From: Branchiostoma lanceolatum
Lineage: Eukaryota; Chordata; Leptocardii; Amphioxiformes; Branchiostomatidae
DNA length: 64,000 nt
Direction: 5' to 3'
Assembly (NCBI RefSeq): GCF_035083965.1
Contig: NC_089735.1
Location: forward strand, 15,560,501-15,624,500
Part shown: piece by piece, positions 1 through 12,865 of the stretch
How positions within the stretch are numbered: the first letter of the stretch is position 1
Layout of the letters: each line of letters starts with the position of its first letter
Translations under genes and position numbers: made by a program
The notes under the pieces: generated by a model
What the model was told of the DNA's origin: nothing
Database searches by the model: none
The model's input: the letters and a program-made list of their open reading frames with translations, nothing else

Positions 1-1774
1 AATGATTTTTATATTTGTAGGAAACCTTTATCAGGTTGTGATTACCTGACATATACACCTACTGCATTGCCTCTATTACCACAGTCAAAGTGCCACATAA
101 ACGGACATATCACCTCCTTTGGGATTTGGTACATGTTCCGGCATGTTTAATACATCATATCTTTATGTCCGATCGGGATCCTATAACCTGGGTTATGTGG
201 GTTTTCCTACAGGAAGTAGTAACGTTTATGTAGGGTTAATGCGTTTTGGCGCGGGTCAGCCCGTAAAACACTACACTGACTCTGAACAAAGCATGACTTC
301 ACACCGAATTCTGCGTAATAACGGCCAATAACATGATTAGTTGGACGCAGCGTGCCGAACCGCGTGAGCTACGGCCACAATCCTGTCGCACCCGGTGCCA
401 CCAGGTGCGATATACGCCATTGTTATAGCAGCGCAAAAAATTTACGGCTGCGAAAGAGCAGTAACACTTGGTAAATCCGCACCTGAGCAGCGGATAAAGG
501 TGCGAATCTGCGGCTAATAAAACCGATCTCGTGTCCCCATCCCCGTGAATTCTCACCGGGTGGCGGGATTATCTACGGCTGTACGCCGCAGGCAATATTT
601 TAAGCCTCCTCGGACCCACAAAATAGCGTTAAGCCAGGATTAAACACCACTTCCTATTTAACCACACAGGAAGGCCTCTAACCTCCAAGTGGACGGGACG
701 TAAATTATTCAACTGTGAAGACTCGCACTACAAAAGCATAGTGAAGTCCACCGAATGGTTGGAACTTAATTTGACATTAAAGCAAAATAGATCTGGTAGG
801 ATGAATTTTTGAAGTAGATTTGGCATTCTTATACATTTTTGCCAATGGGAATGATTCAATTGCAAAGATGAGCATTCTTTGATTTGAAAGATTCTAGGAA
901 TGGTTTTATCATACAAATGTAGGAAGAACTTTACAGAGCAAACTTTCTGTCCACACCAATTCCTTCCCACCTGCAACCCTTATAACAATAGGTATGTTGA
1001 CGAAAGCGCACCACCATGTAATCCAACAGTCATGGGAGGGCTACTTTGTTATAAAGCATTTTGTACTTCTTAAAACCCTTTTCTTCTGAACAACAAAGCA
1101 TGAAAATAGGTGCTTTACACCTCATAATCAAATATACAATGAGCTTTTTCAACTTTGATAACAAATTTCACGTAAATGTGTTTTCGATCAAACACTCTAA
1201 GAAAAGCCTTATTTTCAGTCAGTAGATTTTCATAACTGTGCTCTGACCTTATTTGATAAGATTAAAATGACACTGAGCATTTTCTAATGCAAAATTACAC
1301 AAAGAAAAGAATGACATACATGTATAATAAATTTAATGCCACAATCAACTATAATATTGAAATTCAACGTCCTGTTTTCCTCTGACTTCTCAAACAAAGC
1401 ATAATAATTTACCTTCATATAAAAACCCTAAAGTTGACAAGAATGTTTTAACTGGCAACAAACTGTGGCTTTTGAACACATTGTCCCACAGGTGTATAAA
1501 CAAGAAACATGTACGCTCTATGCCAACTGAAACAACCCCACATTCCGTGACCCCTCTCTTGAACTTGTACTTGAACACAATAGCTTGTCAGCCTTTAGGA
1601 CCAAGGCTGGTGAACTTGGGTTGACCTCTAGGATCCGTTGATTCCTTACTTATCTGATTTCAGAGGAGGTAACAGCTTGTCATGTGAGATCCTTCTAGTC
1701 ATGAAGATGTTTATCAGAGAATGCAAGCATCAGATAGCTTACACAAGTCCATAGATAGTTCAGTCAAGTAAAGG
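1..1774. other. intergenic or intronic, nothing recognised
   Basis: No exon with both splice sites and a recognisable protein was seen. The short open frames here show no motif and overlap on both strands. Confidence 0.5.
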
Positions 1775-2075
1775 TAAAGCGGTCGAACCTAAGACTGACA
1801 TGATGCTTTTTCGTTAGCTAGTAGCGCAATGTGTCTTTGCTACGGCACACGTTTTTAGCCGAGCACACCAGGTCACCCCTACTCTTCTCGATAAGTGTGT
1901 TGGGTTTCTTTACGTGTAGAGGTTTGACGCTTGAGGCTTACGCCTGAAGCTCCCTCAAACACAGGGCCATCGACTTTACTTTACCATCCAAAATGATGAA
2001 TGCAATCCCTAACAACATTCGTGTCCGAGCTGGGGCCGACGCTAGGATCAAACTCAGGCCCACGGATCCACCGTA
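1775..2075 (-). repeat. tRNA-derived SINE (family 1), minus orientation
   Basis: On the minus strand it shares long stretches with the copies at about 5860-6165 and 20717-21010. These include a GAGTTTGATCC B-box-like element, CCCAACACACTTATCGAG, and the AGAGTAGGGGTGACC block. The tRNA-like head is degraded in this copy. Confidence 0.75.
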
Positions 2076-4723
2076 TAACTACTACAAGGGCTTTATGAAT
2101 TTTTCTCTCCATTTGTAAGTGTTGAAACTTGAAAACATCTCATACTAAAGGTTCTATATGGGCAAAGTCAAACAAGCTATCATTTTCCCTCACGAGTTCA
2201 GTTCCAAAGATACCAAAGATGATGTAGTGGCCAACGTACCCTTCCTTTACATTAAGGCAAAAAAACTCTCTTACAGCACAGACTATGCTATGAGTCATGA
2301 CATTATCATCCATATCACGCATCATTTATCCTTGCATCTGACCGACCACCATCTGTCACAGTAAAAAATTGCTCTCTGTTGTTAAAAATAGGTCACTAAA
2401 AGCCCTGCAGGACTTTTCTATCTATCCGTTGCTTCGTTCTTATAAAGGCCGTGAAAACAGAAACGATCTTATCTCTGCTTTTTATTACTGCAGAATACTG
2501 TTTGTATCAGGAATGGCTTTTACGATTCAATATTAATATCTAGAAGCCCTGTCTGTTAATTTTTTTTTAATGAAATTGGTCTGAAGGTACTTATGCATGG
2601 AGGCATGTGTTATGTTTATAGATGTTAATGTCCCAAGAAATAAATAAGTCCATAATTTTACTGCACGGGACATGAGAATATCCACAGACAATATAAAAAG
2701 CTCCTTTCAGAACCGATTTTGTTCTTTTGCTATAAACAGCAACACTCAGACCTATGAATTTACAAAATCAAGTACATGCCTTTCGGTCAATAAAAAATCA
2801 ATTACACACTGTAGTCTCTTTTCAGAAATTAAAACGTCAGTGAAGATAGCGATTCCATGAGCTAAAATTTTGATGTGGCAAGTTGAACACTTGAAATTCT
2901 TTTTGTGCATTTTTCATTCAGTCACGAGACAGCAAACCAAGTAACTTGGCACTTTATGAGGCTAATCTGTCTTCCTTTGGAAAGACTGGCAGCCCAACCT
3001 TTGACATATAACATGACAGTACAATTACAGCCTGACCTAGTTCCCACTTCCCTGTCATTTATTGGATTACCTCCCCATAAAAACACCAAAATAAATTTGC
3101 GGAGGTGTGAATTTAAGAGGCTGGGCTGCCATATTTATCGCCTTCCGATGGCACGAGTCGCCGGGAGAATCTAATTTCTGTTAATGAATCACGAAATCAC
3201 GTTATACGTCGGATTTTAGCGCGGGAAATGCGGGAATTATGCCGGCATTAAGCCCTATTATGAGGGAAAACTATAGGTGTGAATTTATGGAGATCACAGG
3301 TCCTTTCATCAATGGTTCCATTAGCAGATCCTTTGTTCGGGGTGGTGATTTATCAAGCAGTCCTCCTGTGTAGGGCATGGTCATACTTTGCAAGACAGCC
3401 CCCTTGCTGAACATGACAAAAGTACAAGTGACTTTCACATTCGGACTATTGAGAAACTTTTCTCCAGCTGTCTTTGAAAGATATGGGCATTAATGTTCAT
3501 GATATGCACATTACAGAGGATTTCAAACAAGAGAATTTTACATGAGACTCATGATATCCTTTCTGATTTGTGAGTTTTAAGAAGTATTACAGTTCTAACT
3601 TATTGATATACAAAAAGTAATTCAACTTTGAGACTGACTTGACAGAATCTTATTTATGAATCATTTGTTCCCCTTTCCAAATTCGTACAATTTTCTCAAC
3701 AAATATTCCCATCTTCCTTTGATAAATACCTTTGATTATTAAATTTAACAGTTTATAGCCCAAAATCTGTTGCATTCCTGAATAAAATTTCATTGAATTT
3801 CGCACATATCAATGATGTCTTGTCAAATCATTTATGAGAGTCACCCTTGTCAGTGGGTAGCACTTTAAGAACGAAAACCAGGGATGGGAAACGGAATGGA
3901 TCTTGCCTGGCTCCAAAAAGATGGTCTCTAATTGGTCAATGTCTCCAGAAGGGTCCTTAGAAACAAAGGGCTGTCTGCAGACAAGGACTTTTCTTTCTCT
4001 TCGATTTGTCACAGCTCTCCCCGGGGAGGAGGGATAATTGCTAGAACTGCCAATTAGCTGACATTTCTGTGGACCCAATGGCTTTTGATGAATGGATGGA
4101 AAGTTGCAAATCTAGTAATTATCTTTCTTGCATAATTGCAAAAACTCCTTTAAAAATGGTGAATAATTCAACAACACAACAATACTTCATTTTTCCGACT
4201 ACAGATTATTACTACATTAGAATACACATAGCCCAAATAAGTAGTGCCACAAAATACAGCGATTCATACAGATTTCAGCATTTTCAAGTGGTCAGACGTG
4301 TGACGCTTCTTTCCCAAGGGGGGTACTGGTGCCTCCTGGAACAGCCTACTTTGAGGCTGGTGTACCAAAGGCTTCTGGGATTGTCAGCATGAAGGAATGG
4401 GAGAGCGGCACAGAGGAATAAAAATCACTGCAAGCCATTATACAAGTCCTTTTTGGCAAAGGCAGAGGGGTAAGAAAGAAAATGAAACATTAAGCTACAA
4501 GAAATATAAGAGTCAGAACTGGTTAAACCTTCTGTAATATACCTAGCCTTAACTATAATTCCAGTACAGTAGAATTTTGAATATTTTCTGATTTTGCTGA
4601 TTATGAAAAAAACAGGATAATTACAGATGATCACTCCAGATGCCAACAGACCGTCTTGAACATAATTTCACCCATGAGAAATGCTAAAAATTTCCATAAA
4701 AAGAGGATAATCCTTATGCAACT
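2076..4723. other. no gene recognised
   Basis: AT-rich sequence with no supported exon. The 89-codon minus frame at 3809-4078 has no recognisable motif and no matching splice context. Confidence 0.45.
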
Positions 4724-5216
4724 CACTGGGAATCCACCCCCAACTGACAAGTAACTGAAAGTTATTAACAGTTATATACCAGCAAGAGCTCTTGCATTTC
4801 AAAAACAAAATATAAAAGTCTTTTGATGCAAATGTAAGCTTTTTTATTTTGAATTAAGAGCCCTTTCCATTTCTAAAGTAAGCCACATTTGAATCCACCC
4901 CCTACCAACTGCCGTTGTTTACAGTTATAAAGTAGCAATAGCTATTACATTTGAATGACAAAACATAAACTCTTTTGATGTGAATGAATGCTTTTGATTT
5001 TGAATCAAGAACCTATGAACTTCTTTTCTTTGAGTAAAATCATTTCGAATTCTCAAGTAAGCCACATTTGAATCCACCCCCTACCAACTAGTTACTGCCA
5101 TTGTTTACAGTTACAAAGTAGCAATAGCTATTTCATTTGAATAACAACATATAATATAAAAACCCTTTTAATGCAAATACAAGGTTTTGATTTTGAATCA
5201 AGAGCCCTCAAACTTT
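4724..5216. repeat. three imperfect tandem copies of a ~150-190 bp unit
   Basis: The segment AATCCACCCCC(T)ACCAACT, followed by GTTTACAGTTA(C/T)AAAGTAGCAATAGCTAT, then TTTTGATTTTGAATCAAGAGCC, recurs near 4730, 4890 and 5080. Copies have diverged by substitutions and small indels. No coding content. Confidence 0.75.
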
Positions 5217-5859
5217 CCATGTAAAAATATTTCCATGTCCATATAAATCTTCTCTTTTATGAAATCAGTAGTATCCTTTTTTCTAAATAACCAAAATGAT
5301 AATCAAAAACCCACTAAGAGATTGACAGAAGTTATTCTATCCTTCTCTCCTAGAATATTTCCTATAGTGACCCGGATATGCCCCCCCCCCCAAGAAAACC
5401 TACCCCCTGGGTACTTTGTCCATGTGTTTGGTGTCTCCTGTACTCCTTTGTCCCCACCCTAGACACTTTTGTTCTCTGTCTCAGGCTGTGAAAAGCTTTT
5501 GTGATGCATAAAACAGCCTTTAATTAAGTCTTGTACCTCCGTATATCAAGGATTACATCTGTGTGTATTTGACCCCTTGCGTTGAAACTCAAGTGGCTAG
5601 AGGCAGGGCCAAAAAATTTCACACGTCTGGCTTTTGACATTTCTCTGATTAGCGCTCTCCTAATATTTGAACTGCCAATCGCACCATGATACTTACTAAT
5701 CAAACAATTATAAAGTCATGCATCTTCCAGCCTTTTGATAATCATAATAAAACTAAGATGTAATAGAGGTCCAAAGTATAACATATAAACTACATGATAC
5801 AACTATGTGGTTTACTACATTTAGGAGGTGATGTGGTAAAATCTATGTACAGCACAACA

Positions 5860-6165
5860 TGGATCAAATTCAGTGGATCCACGGGCCTGAGTTCGATCCT
5901 AGGGTCGGTCCCAGCTGGGACATATCGTAAGGGATTGCATTTGTCATTTTGGATGGTGACCTAAAGCTGGCAGCCCCATGTATGGGGGATCTTCGGGCCT
6001 AAGCGTCAAACCAGATGCATGTAAAAGAAACCAACACACTTATCGAGAAGAGTAGGAGTGACCCGGTATTCTTGGCCAAATACGTGAGCCGTAGCGAAGC
6101 CGCATTGCAGTACTAGCTAATGAAAAAGCGCCAAGCTTCGTCCTCAGTCTGAGTTTCGACCGTTA
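5860..6165 (+). repeat. tRNA-derived SINE (family 1), plus orientation
   Basis: It contains GAGTTCGATCCTAGG (B-box-like), GGGATTGCATTTGTCATTTT, CAACACACTTATCGAGAAG and GAGCCGTAGCGAAGCC, in the same order as the copy at 20717-21010. Confidence 0.8.
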
Positions 6166-6931
6166 CAGCTAATGTCCTGTTGTCTGTATGAATTGAATAA
6201 CATGGGGAGAGGAGACTACACAAGGGAAAACCACAGGACATGCCAGGGCCACACTGTATCAAAAAGGCCTTCTTGTTCCACCATACAGTCTCCCCAAAAA
6301 GGGAAGCATTCTTTGTGTGTGCCGTGAAATGTGAATTCTATCCCTGTCTATCATTTTGCCATACGATCTGCCATGCTTTTTCTGAGTATGTCAGCAGTCT
6401 CTGAATTTTGTGGTTGTTTTCGACCTGAAGCTAACACAAAGTTAGATGAAACTAAAATCCCATGTTGAAAACTTTCTAGACATATCTTACAACACTAATG
6501 CCTCATTAAATTAAGTGTGTTTTAGTAAAGTAAATTTTTATCATAGACATTTGCAACGGTCATATGCCTAAGATCTAACCAAAAATAGGAAGAAAATCAA
6601 ATATCACATTCTATCCATAATATTTGTCTTTACCACTTGTAATAAAATACATTTCAGTGAATGGTTAATATAAGAAAACAAGCATGGTAAGGAAAATGAA
6701 GGATCTTGACGATCTAACTGTTGGGTTGGTATAGGTATCATTTAAAATGTGCAGTACAAGTACTTGACATCATAGCACACTTTTTTCTGTCTCTATTTCT
6801 CCACTGTGCTATATAAGTTTATTATTATAAGGACCATTCGTAGATGGTTTACTTTTGGAGGTAATGTATGCACAATCTAGAGTTGCACTTTGACAGGGAA
6901 AATGCATTCAGCTTGCGTAAAAGTAGACAGA

Positions 6932-7652
6932 GGCCCAATTTATACAGAGTTTTTTCAGATATCTAAAAATCCGCCGACATCTGAGCCTTAGATATCTGGA
7001 CGCATTTATACACACCGACAGGAAGTACTGCAGGACTCACGCAGCGCGCTGATTGCACTCGTGACCCTATTTAACCTTTTGCGCGCGTTTCAAAATGCCG
7101 GGAGAACCGCCTGTGTTTTTCGTCATGATGAATATGGTATTCTTTCTTAATCTGACTCGTGTGTGGCTAAACATAAGGCAGCAAGCAAGGGTTGAGCGTA
7201 AGAGGCGTTAGAGGTACCGGGAAGGCGACAGCGACCGGTCAGAATCAACGCTGCGTTCCTACTCGCTGCTCTTGTCGTGGCGGAGGGGGGAGGGTTGATC
7301 CACCGAACGATCTGGCATCGCGAAAGAAGTCCGTCGTCCGTTTGCGAACAAATTGTCCTTGATGCTAAGAAGTTTTCCCGCTTTATCGCCCGCCAAATAT
7401 ACAAACTAGCGTGAACCCCGACCTCCAGATGTCTACTACGCGACACATTCTGTTTAGACGTCCGGCTGGAGCGGTCAGGGACTCCCGCTGAGTTGTCGGG
7501 CGAATGCTTCAGAGTGGTCGGCTGAAATTTTCCCGACATCTAAAGAAACCCTCATTAAGACCATAAAATTCCTGTTTAGACACAGAAAAAAGCTGTCGCC
7601 TGGCAGATATCTGCAGTCCAGATATCTAGACAAGCTGTGTGTAAATTGGCCC
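6932..7652. mobile_element. ~720-bp non-autonomous DNA transposon with ~33-bp imperfect terminal inverted repeats
   Basis: The left end reads GGCCCAATTTATACAGAG and continues to CAGATATCT. The reverse complement of the right end reads GGGCCAATTTACACACAG and continues to TAGATATCTGG. The GC-rich interior (about 7080-7540) differs in composition from its flanks and has a 130-codon minus frame (7147-7539). No transposase motif was recognised. The element may be a deletion derivative or may have captured host sequence. Confidence 0.6.
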
Positions 7653-9494
7653 AGAGTCATGTCACTGTAAGTGATAAGTAGCTCTCTGTTACACAGTCTG
7701 GAGCCAACCCCAGCCACATAAATACCCTGCATGTCTAACTTAATAACACAGCCATGCCGCTGTCACAAAGACGGGAGCTTATATTTCACTTTCCGGGGCC
7801 AGGTTGAAATTGGATGAACGTTTCTATTCACGCTAAAAATGCGGGAGAAAATCCACACAACCACCACGGGCTCTGAATACTCATCGGAACAGACCGTACC
7901 GACACCGTGCGTACGTCCGGCCGCAAAGTTGCGCGGGAAAGAACACGTCTAGCGAGGCTTCAGGACGTCATTATGTTGCGTTCACAAAGGAATGGGTTAG
8001 AATTTCCAATATACCCTACTTAGGAAACATGATGAGATTCTATCCAGACTCTATGGCAAATGCCAAGGGATATGTTTCCTTTGTATCCCATATGTGACCT
8101 TGGTTGTAGGATTCTGTATTCAATGGTAGTAAAAGAAATGAATTCTAACAACGCAACAGGACGAAGAATGAAAGGTGGATAAACATGTAGACAGACGAAC
8201 GTTGCCTTTTGTAGCGATTGTGTCCAACGGTTCAATAGTAAGAACGACAAGTAGCCGTGACGGGTTAAGAGTACCTGCTTGAATGATGTAATATTGTAAC
8301 CTTGCCTGTTCCCAATGAAAGACCGACAGGCTCTTGAAAGACATGAAGGGTCTCTTGGCCATTTGTATACAGGAAGTAAAAAACGACATATTCGCAAGCT
8401 TCAGTGACAAAATCAATGGGAGTGAATGGTTGATCTTACATGATTTTCTGATCTGAGTTTTTTTCATGGACAGAAAGCACAGTTTTTGTGAAATATGGCA
8501 AGAACTTAAGGCAGTGCTCGAAATACATTTTTTTCATGTACATGCAAAATTGAATAGTGGCAAACATCTTATACGTTATATGCAATTTGAAACATCTACA
8601 TCTGCAAAATTATATATTTTCAGTAGTAAACGCAAAAGCTTTCAAACCGTATAGCAGGGGTTCATCTAAATCAGGAAAGAGGGGCGCTGCACCCTCTTGT
8701 TTCAGCCCAGCACCCCCTTGTCAAATTCAGATTTTAGCTGAATATCCAGCATACAGCCTTTACTCAAACACATATAATTCGGTCCCTCACCTGTGTGTGC
8801 TCCCTCTTATTAAACTTTTCTAGAAAAACCCCTGGTATAGCATCACAACATACAAGTATACATATTTGGACCAATTTCTTGTACATCTAATATTATCTTT
8901 ACATCCAAAGCTCATATTTACGAGAAATTGTGTGTTCCCAAATACTTTACAGCTACTGAGGAAGGAATCGATTTATTACGAAGGATTTTGCAGCAATGAA
9001 AAATAAATGTGCTAGTAGGATTATTCTTGAGACAAGAAAAATATTGAAATGCAAGCCTTAGGACACAGCGTAATAGAGTGTGAGACTTTCACAGTGCAAA
9101 CAAGGTAGAATTTTTGTACTTTTTGCATGTGCAAAATTATACATTCAGAATAATTTTACATACAAATCTTGAAATAGTATGCAAATATCATGTTGCTTCA
9201 AGTCCTGACTTTAGGAGGGGGAGGGGGGCTTCTATACACACACCTGGCAACCACCTGCCTCTTAGCATCCTGTCAACCTTTGACCTTACATGCCACCAAT
9301 CAAAATAAACTTTGTTTTCATTTCCCTGGGCCACAATCTGAGACATTCCAAAGAGATTTGTCGTAATTTGTCGGGGAATCACAGGTGCAGACTGCAGTTG
9401 TGTTTTCTCGTGGTTCAATGTCAACACCTCCGCCAAGGATGGCCATGAGTCTGACAATAACATGGCAAATGTAGTATCTAAGGTCAGGGCTCAA
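7653..9494. other. no gene recognised
   Basis: Several open frames of 60-125 codons overlap on the same strand (8020-8467, -) without motifs, splice sites or coding-like composition. Nothing is called. Confidence 0.45.
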
Positions 9495-9650
9495 AATACT
9501 GGGTACACCCTACAGTGTACATGTACATGTAATTTTTGACTGTGGATGCACCAATGCACCTGGATATCTAGGCTATAGGGTAGAGGTACTATTGTACACT
9601 AGTATACAGAATAATCTTGAAATTCACGTGTCAGAAAAAGCAATACTACC
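9495..9650 (+). repeat. first copy of a ~130-bp direct repeat flanking a MITE
   Basis: AATTTTTGACTGTGG, then TAGGGTAGAGGTACTATTGT and ACACTAGTATAC, recur in the same order at 9895-10022. The two copies sit on either side of the inverted-repeat element at 9671-9893. Confidence 0.7.
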
Positions 9651-9670
9651 TTTGTTGTACCTTGATGTAT

Positions 9671-9893
9671 TACTGTAATTCACTTTATCTTCACGGTAGC
9701 AAAATTTCATAGTGTAAAAAAAATTTCACTGAACATCAACTTCCCGCTGGCAGCAAGTGATTTACAGAACGGATGTGTGAAGGAATCATAAATAAGAACA
9801 GTTTTTTTCACGGTGATGATAAGTTCACGGTACAGAGGTGACCATGAAAACTGTGAACATAAAGTTACAATGAAAGAAACAAGAATTACAGTA
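9671..9893. mobile_element. 223-bp MITE with TACTGTAATTC / GAATTACAGTA ends
   Basis: The ends are inverted copies of TACTGTAATTC. A related copy in opposite orientation lies at 11004-11246. Shared internal words include TTCACGGTAGCAAAATTTC, GGAATCAT and CGGTACAGAGGTGACC. It has no coding capacity. Confidence 0.8.
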
Positions 9894-9894
9894 C

Positions 9895-10022
9895 TGGGTG
9901 CACTCTAATTTTTGACTGTGGGTGCACCAGTGTGCCTAGATATCTTTGTAGACTATAGGGTAGAGGTACTATTGTACACTAGTATACCGAATAGTCTGGA
10001 AAGCTAAGTATCAGAAAAAGCA
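9895..10022 (+). repeat. second copy of the ~130-bp direct repeat
   Basis: Matches 9495-9650, including GACTATAGGGTAGAGGTACT and the trailing ATCAGAAAAAGCA. Confidence 0.7.
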
Positions 10023-11003
10023 TGTGGTTTTCTCAATTTCTGAGAGAATTTCTTACAAACCACTTTTGTGCAAACAATCCCTCGGGGCTCTCTGACCACA
10101 AATCTTTCAATCTATGCATATGTTTAAAGAGATTAATATGACCATTTTATATGCTAGTAGCTTGAGAACTGGAATTTGTCTTTAGTTTTAGCCACAAACT
10201 TTTTGGTGGGGGCTGCAAGGAAGGGCTGTTTCCAGCTTTAAATTATTTTCTGGCCCACCCATTTTCTTGGAAGCTCATGTTAATTTTCGTTGTTATACAA
10301 TGTATTTGTCATTTTAAGCTTGAAAATACATTTTCATCAATTTCATGTCACAGAGTTCATATTTTTGAGACGGACATGGTGAATTCTTCCCTGTCCCAAC
10401 AAGCAAATTTCTGTCCCGGGACGGAGGGACGGGTCCTGGAGACAGCCCAAGTTCAAACACCTTCAGAAGTTCGAGGTAAATAGATGAAAAAAATCAGGAT
10501 GTAGACAGCTGCAGAACAATCTACAAAATCTACATGAGGGAGGTTGAACAAATCGCATCCATCCGGTAACACTTAAGCATGTCAGCCTTCCTTTGTCTTC
10601 AAGACTTCTTCCTAAGACACCGTCCCTGCCTTCAGGACACGTCTTCAACAGGTGGTCGAACAGTAGAGGTAAACACGTACAAGAAAGGGACGTTTCAGTG
10701 CCGTTATTTACAACAGGTGTGTGCTAGGTGTCAGGAGCCAACAATGGAACAACAATATTTGTTCTGGTCTAGTACCGCACAGGTGCAAGGGGGTAGGGAG
10801 CTAACTAATTAGGTTAGCTATCCAAGTGGAACATGAGAGGGCTATAGTGGATGAACTGCCAAAATAGCCAGGATATATGTTTCTGTATCAGTGATGAATA
10901 AGAAGTAAACTGCCTCATTGAGTTTGGCCAGTTCAGTGTTAAAGTTGGCATCAACAAGTTTTGCTACAAGGTAAAAGCAGTCATCATCAAATGAGGGGAA
11001 GCA
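10023..11003. other. no gene recognised
   Basis: A short plus frame at 10579-10672 ends at a GTAGAG|GTAAAC donor-like site but has no acceptor-matched partner or motif. It is not called as an exon. Confidence 0.4.
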
Positions 11004-11246
11004 TACTGTAATTCTTGTTTCTTTCAGTGTAGTTTTTTTACGGTCACCTCTGTACTGTGAACTTATCGTCCCCGCAAAAAAAACTGTTTTATATATAATC
11101 ATAATTATTCATGATTCCTTCACACATCAGTTCTGTAAATGATGACTAAATCACTTGCCGCCACCGTGAAGTTTAAGTTCAGTGAAAATGTCAATTTTCC
11201 TTACACTGTGAAATTTTGCTACCGTGAAGATAAAGTGAAATACAGT
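11004..11246. mobile_element. MITE copy, inverted relative to 9671-9893
   Basis: Starts TACTGTAATTCTTG and ends with GATAAAGTGAAATACAGT. The interior is the reverse complement of the 9671-9893 element with scattered differences. Confidence 0.75.
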
Positions 11247-12050
11247 TGGTTTTTCTAGTAGCTACTTGCTTACTTGCTAGTACTAGTAGTAGAGCAATGC
11301 AGCTTCACTAAGGCTTGCATTTTCAGAGTAGAGCTAGCAACACATCATTTTCTTCAACTAACTTTAAAAAGTAACATTCAAAATCTATTGATTATGAACA
11401 CACACAAAACTTGTCATAATCATTATGTACACTTAAGTTACTAAAAATGCGAGAGTCAGACTATAGACTTTTTCCTGAGAGTGAGACAAACATTAAAGAA
11501 AGCAGCTTACAGACATGCCCAACCATCAAAGTACATATGGCAAAAAGCATGTCAGGAATGGGCCAACTAAATGTGAAATGTTACCACGGATGAAAAGGGG
11601 CTCCGTACTGTACACTTATAGTGACATCCGGACATCTCCGGCACACTGTAACAAAGCCTCGTGGAATGTGGCGGCTGGATGTCTAAGCCAAGTTTGCCCC
11701 ATCTTTTAAGGTCCACTAGGTGCAAGGCTTCTATCCTTCTTTCCGGGATCAGTGAATGTGAAAGATTCCGACTTCTTCAAGCTAATGCATCGTTATGCAA
11801 GGATGGGTCTAGCTTTGATTTCAAAAAGCCAAAGAATCTTATCCTGCTCAAAAGTCCTGTGATAAACTATCAGAGACATAGAGATACAAACACTGTAACA
11901 AGACATTGTCAGCATATGGTAATACATTTGTATTGTAGCAGTATAATACTTGCTGGAAGACGGAAAGTTACAAGCAATCCTTCATCAAAAGATGTACCTT
12001 TAGATTCAAATAGTTTCTATCCTACCGTAATCTTGTGAAAAACTCTACAA
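11247..12050. other. no gene recognised
   Basis: Two overlapping plus frames (11515-11709 and 11661-12038) have no motif or splice support. Confidence 0.4.
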
Positions 12051-12054
12051 CCCG

Positions 12055-12137
12055 ATTGGCTGATCAAGCTCAACGGACCAATGGGACAGCAGGTGCCAAA
12101 CAATAGACAACAAACGATCAAAAACTATTTATATAAG
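12055..12137 (+). promoter_or_regulatory. candidate core promoter: two CCAAT boxes and a TATA box
   Basis: GATTGG at about 12054-12059 and ACCAATGG at 12077-12084 lie 50-75 bp upstream of TATATAAG at 12130-12137. That is the usual NF-Y/TATA spacing. No recognised coding exon follows closely; the nearest candidate ATG is at 12712. The element is visible, but its use as a promoter is inference. Confidence 0.35.
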
Positions 12138-12169
12138 AGAAGTCTCACAAGTTGCTGCTGCTGAAAGAG

Positions 12170-12520
12170 AATCTGATTGGCTGATCGGCTGATCCAAAGC
12201 TTCTTCCAAATTTAACTAGCCAATGACTGCCCCTGTTTCAAAAGTTGCTACTGCTGAGGGAGAATCACAGGAACCTGATTGGCTGATCCAAAGCTTCTTC
12301 CAGACTGAACTAGCCAATGAGAAGGCAAACTGTAGAGCTGCCCTAGAAATGAGCCTGATGGTGATTGGCTGATCCAAAGCTTCTTCCAGACTGATCTAGC
12401 CAATGAGAAGGCAAACTGGAGAGCTGCCCCAGAACTGAGCCTGATGGTGATTGGCTGATCCAAAGCTTCTTCCAGGCTGAACTAGCCAATGAGAAGGCAA
12501 ACTGTAGAGCTGCCCTAGAA
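12170..12520. repeat. ~85-94 bp tandem repeat carrying paired inverted CCAAT motifs
   Basis: GCTGATCCAAAGCTTCTTCC begins at 12188, 12282, 12368 and 12453. Each unit holds GATTGGCTGATC and, about 30 bp on, TAGCCAATGA, so CCAAT pentamers alternate in orientation through the array. Confidence 0.85.
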
Positions 12521-12705
12521 CTGACCCCTTGTGGATAAGCACTTTTCACTGTGGAAATCTGCAGACTTTACCTTGTTATTGCTGGCAGGGAGTACTGTTG
12601 TGACTACTTTCCAAAGTAACCCCTGCCACCTGTAGGAACTTCTAAAGTCCCATATAAACAAACAGCCCGCATTCCCAGACCTTGTCTTGATGGGACAGGT
12701 CGCCT

Positions 12706-12719
12706 GTTGCCATGACAAC
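12706..12719 (+). promoter_or_regulatory. RFX X-box-like motif
   Basis: GTTGCCATGACAAC matches the palindromic X-box GTTGCCATGGCAAC at 13 of 14 positions. It follows the CCAAT tandem array by about 190 bp. The embedded ATG at 12712 opens a 41-codon plus frame that ends at a TGA with no clear donor. Confidence 0.4.
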
Positions 12720-12865
12720 CGCACTGAAACAGATGTCCGAACTGCTGAAGCACTTTCCATCTATTTTGAAAGAAAGTGGCAAACTTGTGCAGATGAGTAG
12801 ATTTCTTTCCCTCCTGCTAGGTTTTTGTGTTTTGTGAATTCTAGGCGGCACGCCCATAGCTTTAA

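Noticed and set aside
119..331. 70-codon plus frame
   Set aside because: No motif; a minus frame overlaps it and the start is not a clear ATG context.
12712..12837. 41-codon plus frame starting at the X-box ATG
   Set aside because: Protein-like, but it ends in a stop with no clear donor and its start overlaps a regulatory-looking motif.
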